DNA from: Ampullaceana balthica
Lineage: Eukaryota > Mollusca > Gastropoda > Lymnaeidae
Assembly (NCBI GenBank): GCA_944989445.1
Contig: CALYLW010000015.1
Location: 3,259,038 to 3,323,037, forward strand
Reading direction: 5' to 3'
DNA length: 64,000 bases
The notes under the pieces were generated by a model. The model was not told the origin of the DNA. It ran no database searches and saw only the letters and a list, made by a program, of their open reading frames with translations. Both the position numbers and the translations under genes were made by a program. Positions 32,631 to 43,130 of this stretch are shown here, in pieces. The first letter of the stretch is position 1; each line of letters starts with the position of its first letter.

Positions 32631-33032
32631 GTGGCTGGACCACTGGTCACTGGCTCCGTGACAGGTGTGAGAGTGGCTGGACGACTGGTCACTGGCTCCA
32701 TGACAGGTGTGAGAGTGGCTGGACCACTGGTCACTGGCTCAGTGACAGGTAAGAGAGTGGCTGGTCCACTGGTCACTGGTTCAGTGACAGGTGTGAAGAT
32801 GTGTCGACCACTGGTCACTGGCTCAGTGATAGGTGTGAGAGTGGCTGGACCACTTGTCACTATTTCTGTGACAAGCGTGAAGATGGGTGGACCACTGGTC
32901 ACTGGCTCAGTGACAGGTGTGAAGATGGGTGGACCACTGGTTACTGGCTCAGTGTCAGGTGTGAGGTCGGCTGGAACACCCGTCACTGGTTCAGTGACAG
33001 GTTTGAGGGTGGCTTGCCACTGGTCACTTGCT
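32631..33032. repeat. 42-bp minisatellite, ~9.5 copies
   Basis: A 42-bp (14-codon) unit containing GGACCACTGGTCACTGGCTC. It stays open on both strands: plus reads VAGPLVTGSVTGVR-type repeats, minus reads VTSGPATLTPVTEP-type repeats. Neither frame has a credible start, signal or flanking domain. Units differ by several percent and are not homogenised. Confidence 0.95.
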
Positions 33033-33341
33033 AAGTGACAGGTGTCAGAATGGTTGGGAAATCGGGATCGATGTGGGAAAAGACAATAACCTATCAATGA
33101 GACAATAACCTATCAATGACCTTATTGATAAACATTTTAGTTAGTTAAACTTGGACGAGTTTTAAAGTTTTAGACCACATTTTTGTCAGACTATAAATAT
33201 AATATACTCGTGTTATCTGTATGATTTAAGCTATTATAATTATCGAACATAAATGAAGACGCAGATTAACAGTACACCTTATTTTGTGTGATGATGAAAC
33301 CTTTATAAATTATATTGCGACATGAAATGGAATCAAACGAT

Positions 33342-33696
33342 AATAAATAAAGGTAAAAAAGGATTTTAAAAAAAACCACGTTTTGATAAGTGGACTAAAA
33401 AGAAGAAAAATAATTTTAAAAACTTATAAGTTCAATTACTTAAATTTAATATGACTAAAAACGTGGGGCGGTGCTTATGAGGTTATACATACGCAGTTCA
33501 CTCATTCTCTCACTTTTAGATCTCTCTTGTGCCTTCTAAATTATAAATCTTTAAATTCTATACGAAACACCCGCCCCACGTTTTTAATCATATTAAATTA
33601 AAGTACTTGAACTTATAAGTTTTAAATTATTTTCTTCTTTTTAGTCCACTTATAAAAACGTGGTTTTAAAAAATCATTTTTTTACCTTTATTTATT
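33342..33696. mobile_element. Long-TIR MITE, copy 2 (complete)
   Basis: Inverted arms of about 100-125 bp: left arm AATAAATAAAGGTAAAAAA ... CCACGTTTT ... ACTAAAAACGTGGGGCG (33,342-33,471), right arm CGCCCCACGTTTTTAATCAT ... AAAAACGTGG ... TTACCTTTATTTATT (33,571-33,696). A centre of about 100 bp separates them. No coding capacity. The single-stranded form or its transcript could form a near-complete hairpin. Superfamily not assigned; no clear target duplication. Confidence 0.9.
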
Positions 33697-33724
33697 TTAC
33701 TCTTTTTAGTCTAAGTGTATGCTG

Positions 33725-34085
33725 TGGTGAGTTTTGAAGTATTGATTATGTTCAAATATAATACGCATTGTCCAACAAACATTTTACAGACTGAAGTTGA
33801 CTGATGTCCCCTTGATGTTAAGCATGGTTGATGTGGTCGGGGCTGGTGTGAACTCGGCACTTGAATGTAAATGTAAATAATAGCAGACGGATAGTACCGA
33901 TGCTTATATAGAGATATACTAAACAATTCAATAATTTAATAACAGTACATTAGATCGATCTGAAATTTTGAAACTATGCATTGTCATCCAAGATTTATCT
34001 GTGGTAAAATTTTGAGCTCTCTAGGACCATCAGAAGTTGTTTAATTTTACATTGGCAAATTTGAAAAATTGCGGACAGACAGACA
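33725..34085 (+). repeat. Dispersed repeat family B, copy 2
   Basis: Collinear with 7,345-7,745 (see there). This copy ends in a GGACAGACAGACAGG string. It directly follows the long-TIR MITE. Confidence 0.55.
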
Positions 34086-34597
34086 GGAAAGCAAAATAAA
34101 AACGTGGTAAAAAAGTGAAAGAAAGCAGAATGGGATCTAACAGGGAACCGGACGCCATTAAGATGCAATGGGAAAATTCTGGGGTAAATAAATCAAACCG
34201 AAGTATGGGATCCGATTGTGGTGAGAGATTTGACGAAAATTGGGTTCTTTTTTGGATCATACTGGGGTATGTTATCACATTGAAGTATGGCATTGTCTAG
34301 GGGTAAGGGATTATACAAAGCATGTGATTACATTTCGCAACGGGATAATAGTGGGAAAAGGAATTCGAACAAGAATTGGATTCCAGTATGTAACGGGATC
34401 ATTATTGGGAATGAAATCTCCATGAAGTGTGGCATCATATGAGACAAAGGTTTCGAGCAAAAACGGAATCCCATTATACATCATGATAATACTGAAGCTA
34501 TGAGATCCCATCAAAGTATGGTATTTTATAAGGGAAAGGGATTTACGTCTACATGAGCAAGTATGCGCCGTATGCTACGCATTACCGTGAATACTAG
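34086..34597. other. Stretch with no recognised feature
   Basis: Weakly repetitive wording (GAAGTATGGGAT / GAAGTATGGCAT / AAAGTATGGTAT at 34,200, 34,281 and 34,513) suggests an old degenerate tandem repeat, but I see no gene. Confidence 0.35.
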
Positions 34598-34665
34598 CAG
34601 TGGCGTCAACAGGGATTGGCGGAGGGGGTCGGCCCGGGTGACACCATCAGGGTGATGACACCAAA
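34598..34665. mobile_element. Solo hAT-like end
   Basis: CAGTGGCGTCAACAGGGATT followed by GGGGTCGGCCCGGGTGACAC resembles a common hAT terminus (CAGTGGCGTCA). It is also like the TGACGCCACTG end at 41,491. No partner end was found nearby. 34,666-35,150 is otherwise AT-rich with a few G-runs and no gene. Confidence 0.4.
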
Positions 34666-35154
34666 ATCAAACAATTTTACTGAGCACGATTTTATGTAAA
34701 AAATAAATAAATAATAGTAAATAAATAAATAAACATAAAAGGAGACTATTTTTTTTAACTTGATTAAAAAAACAACGAAATACAATGAAATACGTTAAAC
34801 GCGATAACTTATTAATAAAATATATCAGTTAACATGCAATAATAAAACATTCCCAAAAAACTACAATAACACAAATTAGAGTGGGGGGGGGAGAAACAAC
34901 CACACCTTTAAGGCAGGACATGTTTTAAATGAAATAAAGCCAACTGGGCTTTGACATACCGACACACATTCTAATTCTAAGCCTGTGAGACTAACCCAAC
35001 CTGACCACAGTAAAGGGGGGGGGGATAAGATTTTTCGCCCCCAAAAAATAATTAAAATGATCATCAACAGATGTTGTTTTTACAGTTAATACTTTTGTTT
35101 TATTTATGGATAGCTATCCATGTTGCACACTTTTTTATTAAAAGCATGCAAACA

Positions 35155-35245
35155 TTAGTTAGTTAGTTAGTTCCTCTCGGGCCGAAGATAGGGCAGAAGT
35201 CATTGATTTCCATTTACGACGATCCGTCGCCAATTGTATTAGCTA
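35155..35245 (-). mobile_element. Extreme 3' tail of a LINE
   Basis: Read on the minus strand it encodes ATDRRKWKSMTSALSSARGT then TAA, and ends in an (ACTA)n tail. DR-KW-S-T-AL---G at the very C-terminus followed by a microsatellite is a common ending of animal LINE ORF2. It is a severely 5'-truncated insertion of about 90 bp. Confidence 0.6.
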
Positions 35246-35309
35246 TGTTTGACAGCTATGTTTTAATATAATGTACACTAGGACAGTGCTTCTGAAAACG
35301 GTGGTCTAT

Positions 35310-35375
35310 TACTACTATTATTGTTATTATTATTATTACTATTATTAATATTATTATTATTATTAATACATATTT
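35310..35375. repeat. (ATT)n-type microsatellite
   Basis: Imperfect ATT/ACT triplet run. Downstream 35,376-35,715 is AT-rich and shows no recognisable feature beyond GTCAGCTGAT repeats (about 35,682-35,709). Confidence 0.85.
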
Positions 35376-36266
35376 CCATCTATTGTTATTGTAGTTTGAC
35401 ATCTTTGGCTTTCGATTTGAAGTTTGAAAAAGTTGTTCTTTTTCAAATCTGGAGATTGAGTAAAATTGTATTTTCACAGGACAAAAGTAATTTCTTTGAA
35501 ATTAAATTTCATTAAAAGAAATTAAGTCATGAGAGCCTGGTGAATTTTATAAAAAAAAAGATGTTCTTTTTAATTTAAACATTGGAATGATTTTAAACAA
35601 TGTCGAATGAAGGACACATCATTACTGCCCTTTATAAGAACTGCAAGGAGTTGGTCATCTGAAAAAGAAAGTGAGCTGATATGTCAGCTGATAAGTTAAG
35701 TCAGCTGATTTTATAGTTATAATTAGGGTTGTTAATTATTTTAATTTTATTATTTATTTTTTGGCAAACCGATTATCGGTTATGTAAATCCAAATTTAAA
35801 CCGGATATCGTTTAACCGCTAACTTCATAGAAATATATTCTTATAAGGCGAATATGACGAGGAATAAGGAAATGGCGAGACAATTTTCGTTGAATTAAGA
35901 AAATTCCTTCCCACTCAGAGCTGTTTTTCTAGGGCTGGCGAAGATTGCGTGGAAACGGTAGAATTAACGAAATGAAATCACACGCAATAAGTAATGTGGG
36001 GAATTGCATTTTTGGTCAAGCGTACATCATGATTTCGACAATAGAGATTGCATATACTATTACGTATATTTTTGTCGATTTCGGACATCAATGAACTTAA
36101 TGACGTCACACATTTCGCCAAACAATAAATGTATTAATTTACAAACACAATGCAATGAGCGCTCAAAACGTATAAAGAAACATAACTTGGCGGCCTTATA
36201 CGATGAAAATGTCAGAAAATGCGGTAATAAATTTTGTTCGAATATTTTATTAAGTTTTCAGTGCGG

Positions 36267-36420
36267 AAATTATTATTATTATTATTTGTTCACTTATATA
36301 GCGCAGTACCCCAGCCTACAGCTGGGCTCACAGCGCTTAACAAACATGTTCAACAACTACATAAAACACATTGCACTCTAAATCTTCCTAAACATAGTTA
36401 CACACACAAAATTTCATATA
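36267..36420 (-). mobile_element. L2-like LINE 3' tail, nested in hAT G
   Basis: (ATT)n followed by TTCACTTATATAGCGCAGTA and GCTGGGCTCACAGCGCTTAA. The same arrangement occurs at 42,899 and, in the other orientation, at the 3' end of the L2-like LINE at 57,600-57,675 (GTAAAGCGCTGTGAGCCCGG ... AGCGCTATATAAAT ... (ATT)n). Confidence 0.85.
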
Positions 36421-36594
36421 AATGTTCAGACGCATCACTGTCATAAACTGTTAATTTGATGGAGCAATCCTTAGCGAAAAAGGAATCCATGATGAAGATC
36501 CTGATCCCGAAATAATAAGACAAGTACACACAATTAAAACAAGAGTTCAAGACTAAATATGTGACATTCTCATTGGAGGGTTGAGTCACTTAGG

Positions 36595-37620
36595 CTCTTA
36601 TAGCCTGGCCTACAATACCAACGGCGAGCCTCAACATAAGGGCATCGCCATGGAGATATTCTTCCACAGTGCGTGGGCTGTCTGATCCGTCCGTGTCCCC
36701 AATCGCCACAGAGCATCGGGTCAGCAGATGTGCCACTGTCTCCTCGGCCATACCACATAAACGGCAGCCGGGTTCCCTGTTCCTATTGAGCCTGTTCAAG
36801 TAGCTGTTTGTTGGACAGTATCCAGTCCGCATTTGCGTAATGAGGGACTGACAGCTACGAGGGAGCTCCCACCAGGGATCTCGCTTGCGCGGTCGCGGCA
36901 TTTCATTGTATAGCACCCTTGCCGTGTCACCATTTTCCCAGCCCGTCAGCCATCTTTCCATAAAGATGGTTTTCAACCACGATTTGACTCCCAGCTGAGT
37001 CATTGGGCGATTGGTTTGGGGCTGGGCAGCGCCCTGTTGCGCCAGCAGGTTTGCCCTTTCCTGCTGTGGTATTCCTGCGTGCCCTGTAATGTACTGCAGG
37101 ACAACCATGCCCCCGCGAGATCTAATGTTGTCCACGATCTCCAATACAGCATTGACAGTTTTCGTCTCCAATGAGCTCCGACCCAAGGCTTCCAGGGAGG
37201 ATCTTGAGTCGGTGAAGACTACGACTGTTGGAAAAGACCTTTCTTCTACATAGGCGTAGGCGCACTTCTTTCACACCCCTGTGAATTGCTTCTAGCTCGG
37301 CATCCCCGCCCGAGGCTATCAATCCACATGGTCCAGACAGCACAGCTGCTGCTGGTCCCCCCGCGGGGTATTCAATCAGTGCACCGTACCCGCTTCGTCT
37401 ATCTGTGAAGCATGAGCCATCTGCGTATACTCTCACTACGCCGGTTCCATAAGCATTTATAGTTCAAGACTATGCATGCCTGTTAGGCGTAGTCTCGTTC
37501 TCAAGATTCCACCAAGAAGTTTAATCGCAATGGTCGTCTCGTGGTTCGTTGCAGTCTGTATCACTTCCATCAGGTTGAACCGAGTCACCTTGTAGCGAGA
37601 GTTCAGTCTTTTTTCCACTC
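36595..37620 (-). pseudogene. LINE ORF2 C-terminus: RNase H plus zinc knuckle
   Basis: From 37,620 down: YKVTRFNLMEVIQTATNHET (RT-to-RNase H linker), RVYADGSCFTDRRSGYGALI (RNase H start, DGS motif, about 37,430), GDAELEAIHRGVKEV (the catalytic Glu block), VFSNSRSLHRL (the family's F-D-S-R-S block with Asp changed to Asn), then after a frameshift at about 37,190-37,240, ITGHAGIPQQERANLLAQQG (final RNase H helix), and CRLCGMAEETVAHLLTRC (C-x2-C-x9-H-x4-C knuckle, about 36,740). It ends in a stop near 36,590. LINEs with RNase H belong to I-like groups (I, R1/Loa relatives). RT and endonuclease are absent. The GC content (about 55%) contrasts sharply with the AT-rich surroundings. Confidence 0.88.
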
Positions 37621-38037
37621 TTGTAATAAGTTACACACGCCAAGACAACGCTCAAGTCAACGAAAGAACGCGCTCTACTTGAGACTTGAGATGACGTTGT
37701 TCGATTGTAACTTCTGGATTAATAGTAATAGTATTAAACAGCCACAAGATGACAGGTCCAAGTAAAATACAACACCAGACGGGCATAGAGGGAATTCAAT
37801 TCGATGATCGATTCCTTGTTATCTTTAATTTCCTCCTTTTATATTTGTACGTTGTAAATTTCTTGTTTATTCTTGTATTTGTAGACAGCAGAGAAATTTA
37901 GGTTCCACCATTTTGATCAACTTCCGGATTTAAAAGAAATCGATTACCGTTTTTGGAAATTTTAAATCCGATTATCGCTTGCAAAACCGATAAATGGATT
38001 TCCGATTATAATATCGTTTAACAACCCTAGTTATAAT

Positions 38038-38152
38038 CCATTAAATGACCTAGATGAATTAATAAAATGGGAAACTAATTGGAGTATATCTTTCCACCCC
38101 CACAAAATGTCGATGTTAAGAGTAACAAAGAAAAAGAAACACCTGTGTATAG
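38038..38152 (+). pseudogene. Fragment of the CR1/jockey-type LINE RT
   Basis: Encodes DLDELIKWETNWSISFHPHK and MLRVTKKKKH, matching DLDELIKSETNWSMSFHPEK and LLRVTKKKKQ in the LINE at 53.6-54.7 kb. Sequence before this (TTATAATCCATTAAATG) corresponds to a position some 50 bp further upstream in that LINE, so an internal piece is deleted. hAT G inserted at its left edge. Confidence 0.85.
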
Positions 38153-38911
38153 AATCATTATAAATCATTATGTGTTCCCCTATCTCTCTTTACTCTCCGC
38201 TAAATCCACAGACCAAACCTGCCATCAATAATTAACAAAGGCGATGGTCTGCCAAGAGGGAAGAATTGCACACCCCACTACCAAGCGTGTCAAATTCGCG
38301 CTGCTAGCGGCTCAGAGTTCAAGGACGAAGTGGTTTGCCACCGAAACAGTTGACCTAACACTTGGCCAACTCCCCTGTAGGTGGCGCCAGGAGACAGGAA
38401 GGGGAAAAGTTACATCTCTGTTTGGCGTGGTCTCGTGCAAAGCTCAAGGTCAACATACTTTAAACACTAGGCTCAGGAAAGCAAACCCCCGGACAAAAAA
38501 ATACCGACAAGAATTTTCCTTTCCCAGAATTAATTGTGTGAACATTCTTCGTTTGACAGCTAGTGATCGCAAGTGAAGAATGTGGCTGGCTTATGACTTT
38601 ACCTTTCTGAGCAATAAAATACAAGAGGAATCGACAATAATGTGTGTTCTAGTTATATTAAGTGTCAAGTGTATTATAGCATACTGCAGATGTGTCACTG
38701 TGACGGATATAAAGGAAAGAGTTCAGCCTGAGAGAAACAATAAATTTATCTATAGGCAGATATCTTCTCTAATATTTTTTTTCATCGGGGTTCAGTTAAA
38801 ACATTATATTTAACGTCTTTACATACATAAACATATTTTTATATTAAGTCCTTTAAAAAAAATAATTTCTATGGCGGATTTTCTTTTCTTCTTTTAAATG
38901 TCAGATAGTTT
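38153..38911. other. Unassigned, partly GC-richer stretch
   Basis: The frame 38,244-38,576 (110 residues) lies in GC-richer DNA with a basic, Arg/Lys-rich composition but shows no domain, start context or neighbour that would make it a gene. It could be part of an unrecognised transposon. Confidence 0.3.
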
Positions 38912-39039
38912 CGGAGGCGTCACTAGGGTTGGTGTACCCAGTGCGGTAGCTCATGGTGCCACACCCTCACGACTGACACCTTAGACCTCTCCTGAGTCTG
39001 CCAGTGCTAAATGAAGGGAACATACAGAATTTTACATTT

Positions 39040-39236
39040 TGTTGTCACCCCTTTGTCATGGTGTCACCCCTTTGTCATGGTGTCGCCCTTTGTCATGATG
39101 TCACCCCTTTGTCATGGTGTCACCCCTTTGTCATGGTGTCAGCCCTTTGTAATGGTGTCACCCCTTTGTCATGGTCTCACCCCTTTGTCATGGTGTCACC
39201 CCTTTGTCATAGTGTCACCCTTTTGTCATGGCGTCA
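39040..39236 (+). repeat. 19-bp minisatellite, ~10 copies
   Basis: Unit CCCTTTGTCATGGTGTCAC with scattered changes. It reads as open in two frames only because it lacks stops. Confidence 0.96.
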
Positions 39237-40019
39237 CTCAATTCGAGCCGCATCATCACTCCCAGTGACGCCATTCAGGGGCGTAGCGAAAGAGGGGCAA
39301 GGGGGGATATGCCCCAGGCGGCACTTTTTCAGGGGCGGCAAGTTAATCTTTGTTTATTAGCTTCAAAGAATGAAAACGTTAAAACCTGTGACAAATTTTA
39401 TCAAAATAAAAAATAATAATAATAAATTGAGAAAACTAATAAAGGAAGTATCGTAAAACATGTAAACGTTTCTACTGACAAAACTTCAAACACCCTATTA
39501 GATATAAATTATTCTGATACTTATGCTACTTAACTGAATATCCAAAAGGCTTAACTAGTATGATAACGTGACACTGATCTGCTGGTAACTTAATTGATTG
39601 TTCAAATTTGAAAACCACTCCTATTGTAGAAGTGAAAATTTCTGCATCCTATCAAATTATTAACATGAACCTACCAAATGCTCCGGGAGGCACTTTTTTA
39701 GGGGGGGGGGAGTCCTCATTATTAATTAGCTTGTAAAAATCATTAAAAAGTAAAAATAAAGTGAAATAAAAGAAAGGCCAAGCTAAAAAGTTAAAAAAGA
39801 AATAAGAACCCATATTAAATTACGAGAACGTTTAAAATGTCAAAACTTAAAACTCCATAATGAATTTAAGTATTTTGATACTAAAGTAACTGAACTGAAA
39901 ACAAGGGGATGAAGTAGCATAAAAAATGATGCTGATGTGCTGGTACTTATAACTGATTCAACATTTTCAGCCTGTCAACGTGTAAAAGGGAATGCTGTAT
40001 CCGTTAAGTTCCAACAACT

Positions 40020-40311
40020 ACCTATAACATGTTAACAACTACCTATAACATTTTAACAACTACCTATAACATTTTAACAACTACCTATAATATTTTAACA
40101 ACTACCTATAACATTTTAACAACTACCTATAACATTTTAACAACTACCTATAACATTTTAACAACTACCTATAACATTTTAACAACTACCTATAACATTT
40201 TAACAACGACCTATAACATTTTAACAACTACCTATAACATTTTAACAACTACGTATAACATTTTAACAACTACCTATAACATTTTAACAACTACCTATAA
40301 CATTTCAAGAA
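40020..40311 (+). repeat. 21-bp minisatellite, ~13-14 copies
   Basis: Unit TTAACAACTACCTATAACAT plus one T, 7 codons long, so a frame (LTTTYNI)n stays open. It lies inside hAT H. Confidence 0.98.
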
Positions 40312-40616
40312 CATACATAGACTTAATTGATACACATTTACGGGAGTACAAGAAAGACTCAAAGACATACATCTCAAAGTCAAATGTCGCTCAAACAGTT
40401 AAGTAAACCTGATTTCTTTACATGCTGCTTCAGCTTAAACAAATTCTCCAACTATTTTTGGTCCACTAAAACGGTGTTACGTATTCTTTTCCATGTCTAC
40501 ACACCATTTGAAAAATCTAATTTCTGCTACGGGCAAGGCATTTAACAGACTTCAGGATACAAAATTGTAAAGATAACATGGAGTCATTTTAATGATAATT
40601 TAAGAGCTATCGAAAA

Positions 40617-40727
40617 ACAGACAGAGGCAGACAGAGGCAGACAGAGGCAGACAGAGGCAGACAGAGGCAGACAGAGGCAGACAGAGGCAGACAGAGGCAG
40701 ACAGAGGCAGACAGAGGCAGACAGAGG
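40617..40727 (+). repeat. 10-bp tandem repeat, ~11 copies
   Basis: Unit ACAGAGGCAG, perfect copies, inside hAT H. Confidence 0.98.
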
Positions 40728-41099
40728 TACGCTGATAGACACAGGTTCTTTCCTAGTCAAATTGAAATATTTTATGTTTTCTATTTTATTTTATTTTTAC
40801 ATTTGGAATGATGTACTATCTGGAAACATAATGTACTTTATGAAGACAATTTGGACTATATTATAGTGCTAAAATGCATTGCAGAGGAAAGTTTATGTCT
40901 GATACCATATTATTATAATATAACTTTCCCGTCAAAGAACGAGTGAGCTATTTATTGGCGATAAAAGCGAATATGTAGCAATATTATGCAGAAAAACAGT
41001 TGACAATAAAGTTGTATTCTTTATAAGATGAGGTAACTTGAGAAATTCATGTGAGGTTTTGGCAGTTACAGAATTCGGAAAACAGATATGATTTTAGTA

Positions 41100-41300
41100 C
41101 ACAAGCTAATCTACTGGATTTTGAATGCCAGCTGTGAGAGAAGATTCTCTAAAATTAAGTTTACGAGAAATTCATTCGATCAATAATGAACCCACAAAGA
41201 TTAAATACTCTAAAATCTAAAGCAATGTTGGCTATTGAGCATCTTATTGCTGACAATATTGATATATCAAAGATTGTGCCACGAAGAAACGGAGAATACC
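41100..41300 (+). pseudogene. hAT transposase C-terminus (ZMYM1-like), element H
   Basis: NASCERRFSKIKFTRNSF then, after stops and a frame change, MNPQRLNTLKSKAMLAIEHL and IADNIDISKI. The order SCERxFSKLK-x-R-x-x-M-x-QxRLNxLxxxxIEH is the dimerisation block of hAT transposases of the ZMYM1/'THAP' type. Only this last part survives. Confidence 0.8.
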
Positions 41301-41930
41301 TCAATTTTAATAAAGAAATGAAAGCTATTCTATTTATTCTAACAAAAATTTAATGTGCTTATTATTACTTCCTAATAAAAATTATCTCTTCTTTTTAAAA
41401 TTAACATATTTTTCCGGAGGGGGGGGGAGGCGGAAGAAAAAGGGTTCTGCCCTGGACGGCACATACCCACGTTACGCCACTGACGCCACTGGGTATAGCT
41501 AAATAATGGGGGCGGAACAGTTTGAAATATGATGACCAGCCTGAAAAATGAGAGGATTACATCATCAAATCGATTGATCAAAGATCAAGACGAAGAGCGG
41601 TCGCAAGACTTGACGGAGGTATTTACAAAAGTCAACATCGCTTAGCGTGTTATACAGAAATCTAATCCTGAAAACATAAACCTAATCGGAGCTAAAATTC
41701 TGAGAGTTGGTCAATTGACCTAGCCGTAACCCTACTTTTCCTTCCATTTAAATACAGTCCAGATGGCTTTCTGACCACATTTGAATTTATAATTTTTTAC
41801 TGTTAGAGTTGGAAACTAAGTTAGGGGGTGTTAAAAACAAGCCTTTTTTTTTGTTGAAAATGTAAGCAACTTGCGTTAAACAAAATTACAGGATGTAAAT
41901 TCTTCTTTTTGTTTGTTGTTTGAATATTCC

Positions 41931-42095
41931 GTTTGATATGACTGTGACAGCAAGTTTGATATGACTGTGACAGCAAGTTTGATATGACTGTGACAGCAAG
42001 TTTGATATGACTGTGACAGCAAGTTTGATATGACTGTGACAGCAAGTTTGATATGACTGTGACAGCAAGTTTGATATGACTGTGACAGCAAGTTT
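41931..42095. repeat. 23-bp minisatellite, ~7 copies
   Basis: Unit contains GATATGACTGTGACAGCAAG. Three frames are open on the minus strand because no frame contains a stop; none is a gene. 41,492-41,930 and 42,096-42,629 show no other feature. Confidence 0.97.
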
Positions 42096-42898
42096 AAAAG
42101 ACAGCAAGTTGGCAAAATGTCTAGTTGAATTTAAGGATATCTATTGAAGATGTGAATTGCATTTATCGTTTGCATGATGGTAATAGATTATAGATTACGT
42201 TGTGGGGGAGGGGGAAGGAGGGTTAACATACAATTTACGTCACCGGAAGAGCCAATGTTTACTTCACCTTTGAATACGATGACGACAATGTTTACTATTA
42301 TATACGTATTTTATCTATTATAATCGTGCTTGCGAAGTGCGCTCTATTATTCAGGATTCTATTTAAAGAAAAAGTTCCTTTAAATGTTTCTTATTCGTCT
42401 CTACATGCTCTCAAGGACTTGTGAAGAATGTTCCAGAGACGCACAATGAGCGACTTCCTTTTGTTCCATCCACTCTAACCATTTTCAGGAAGGACTATGG
42501 GAAGGAGCGCAGCCGATTTAAAACATAAATATATTTTTAAACAATCTGTTGCGGATACTCTCTTTGAGGTGAATGTCAGTGATAGGATTGTGTTGTTTAT
42601 TCGTTCACCTACAGGAAATGGAGACCTTTATGAGCTTCTGTGATATGAGGTCTTTAAAAGCTGCTGTGATATGAGGTCTTTAATTGCTGTTTTGATATGA
42701 GGTCTTTAAGAGCTTCTATGAGGTCTTTAAGAGCTGCTGTGATAGGAAGGTAGTGGAGGTCTTTAAGAGCTGCTATGATATAAGGTCTTTAAGAGTTGCT
42801 GTGATATGAGGTCTTTAAGAGATGCTTTGATAGGCAGGTAGTGGAGGTCTTTAAGTGCTGCTGTGATATGAGATATAGCTGTTGTGATATGCGGTCTT

Positions 42899-43130
42899 TA
42901 ATAATAATAATAATAATAAATTGATTATTTATATAGCGCTATATCCCAGTAAGGAACTGGGCTCACAGCGCTTTACATGAAAGAAATTACATACTTATAA
43001 GTATTAAATTAACATTCATATCACAACAAACACACAAAATTACAATACATTATACATAAGCTACGTTAATCATTTACAAGTAATGTTGTTTCATCAATTT
43101 TAAAAATAAATTTTGAAAAGATGTGTCTTA
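42899..43130 (-). mobile_element. L2-like LINE 3' tail in the satellite
   Basis: (AAT)n, then TTTATATAGCGCTATATCCC and GAACTGGGCTCACAGCGCTT, about 230 bp, flanked by satellite units. It matches the inverted 3' end of the L2-like LINE at 57,600-57,675. Confidence 0.88.

Larger units (their letters stand above)
35724..38029. mobile_element. hAT transposon G with perfect 8-bp TSD
   Basis: The left end is TAGGGTTGTTAA at 35,724. The right end inverts to TAGGGTTGTTAAACGATAT and closes at 38,029. Both sides are followed inward by subterminal CGATTATCGGTT / AACCGATAA-type motifs. The 8-mers GTTATAAT at 35,716-35,723 and 38,030-38,037 are identical. Inside I find no hAT transposase; the space is largely taken by an L2-like LINE tail and an RNase H-type LINE fragment, both on the minus strand. 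It is therefore a non-autonomous element swollen by later insertions, or an autonomous one gutted by them. Confidence 0.93.
39276..41482 (+). mobile_element. hAT transposon H (ZMYM1-like) with 7/8 TSD
   Basis: Ends CAGGGGCGTAGC (39,276) and GTTACGCCACTG (41,482; inverts to CAGTGGCGTAAC). Flanking 8-mers ACGCCATT and ACGCCACT match at 7 of 8. The left part has two similar GGCGGCACTTTTT / GGAGGCACTTTTTT blocks (39,320 and 39,690), suggesting an internal duplication of the subterminal region. Contains two tandem repeats and a transposase C-terminus. Confidence 0.88.
38912..41491. mobile_element. Outer hAT-like element split by hAT H
   Basis: Left end CGGAGGCGTCACTAGGGTTG at 38,912; right end TGACGCCACTG at 41,481-41,491. 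Just left of hAT H lies CAGTGACGCCATT, i.e. the same right end interrupted. So hAT H appears to have inserted in the terminal repeat of this small element (about 370 bp without the insertion). Its interior is mostly the 19-bp minisatellite at 39,040-39,236. Confidence 0.5.
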
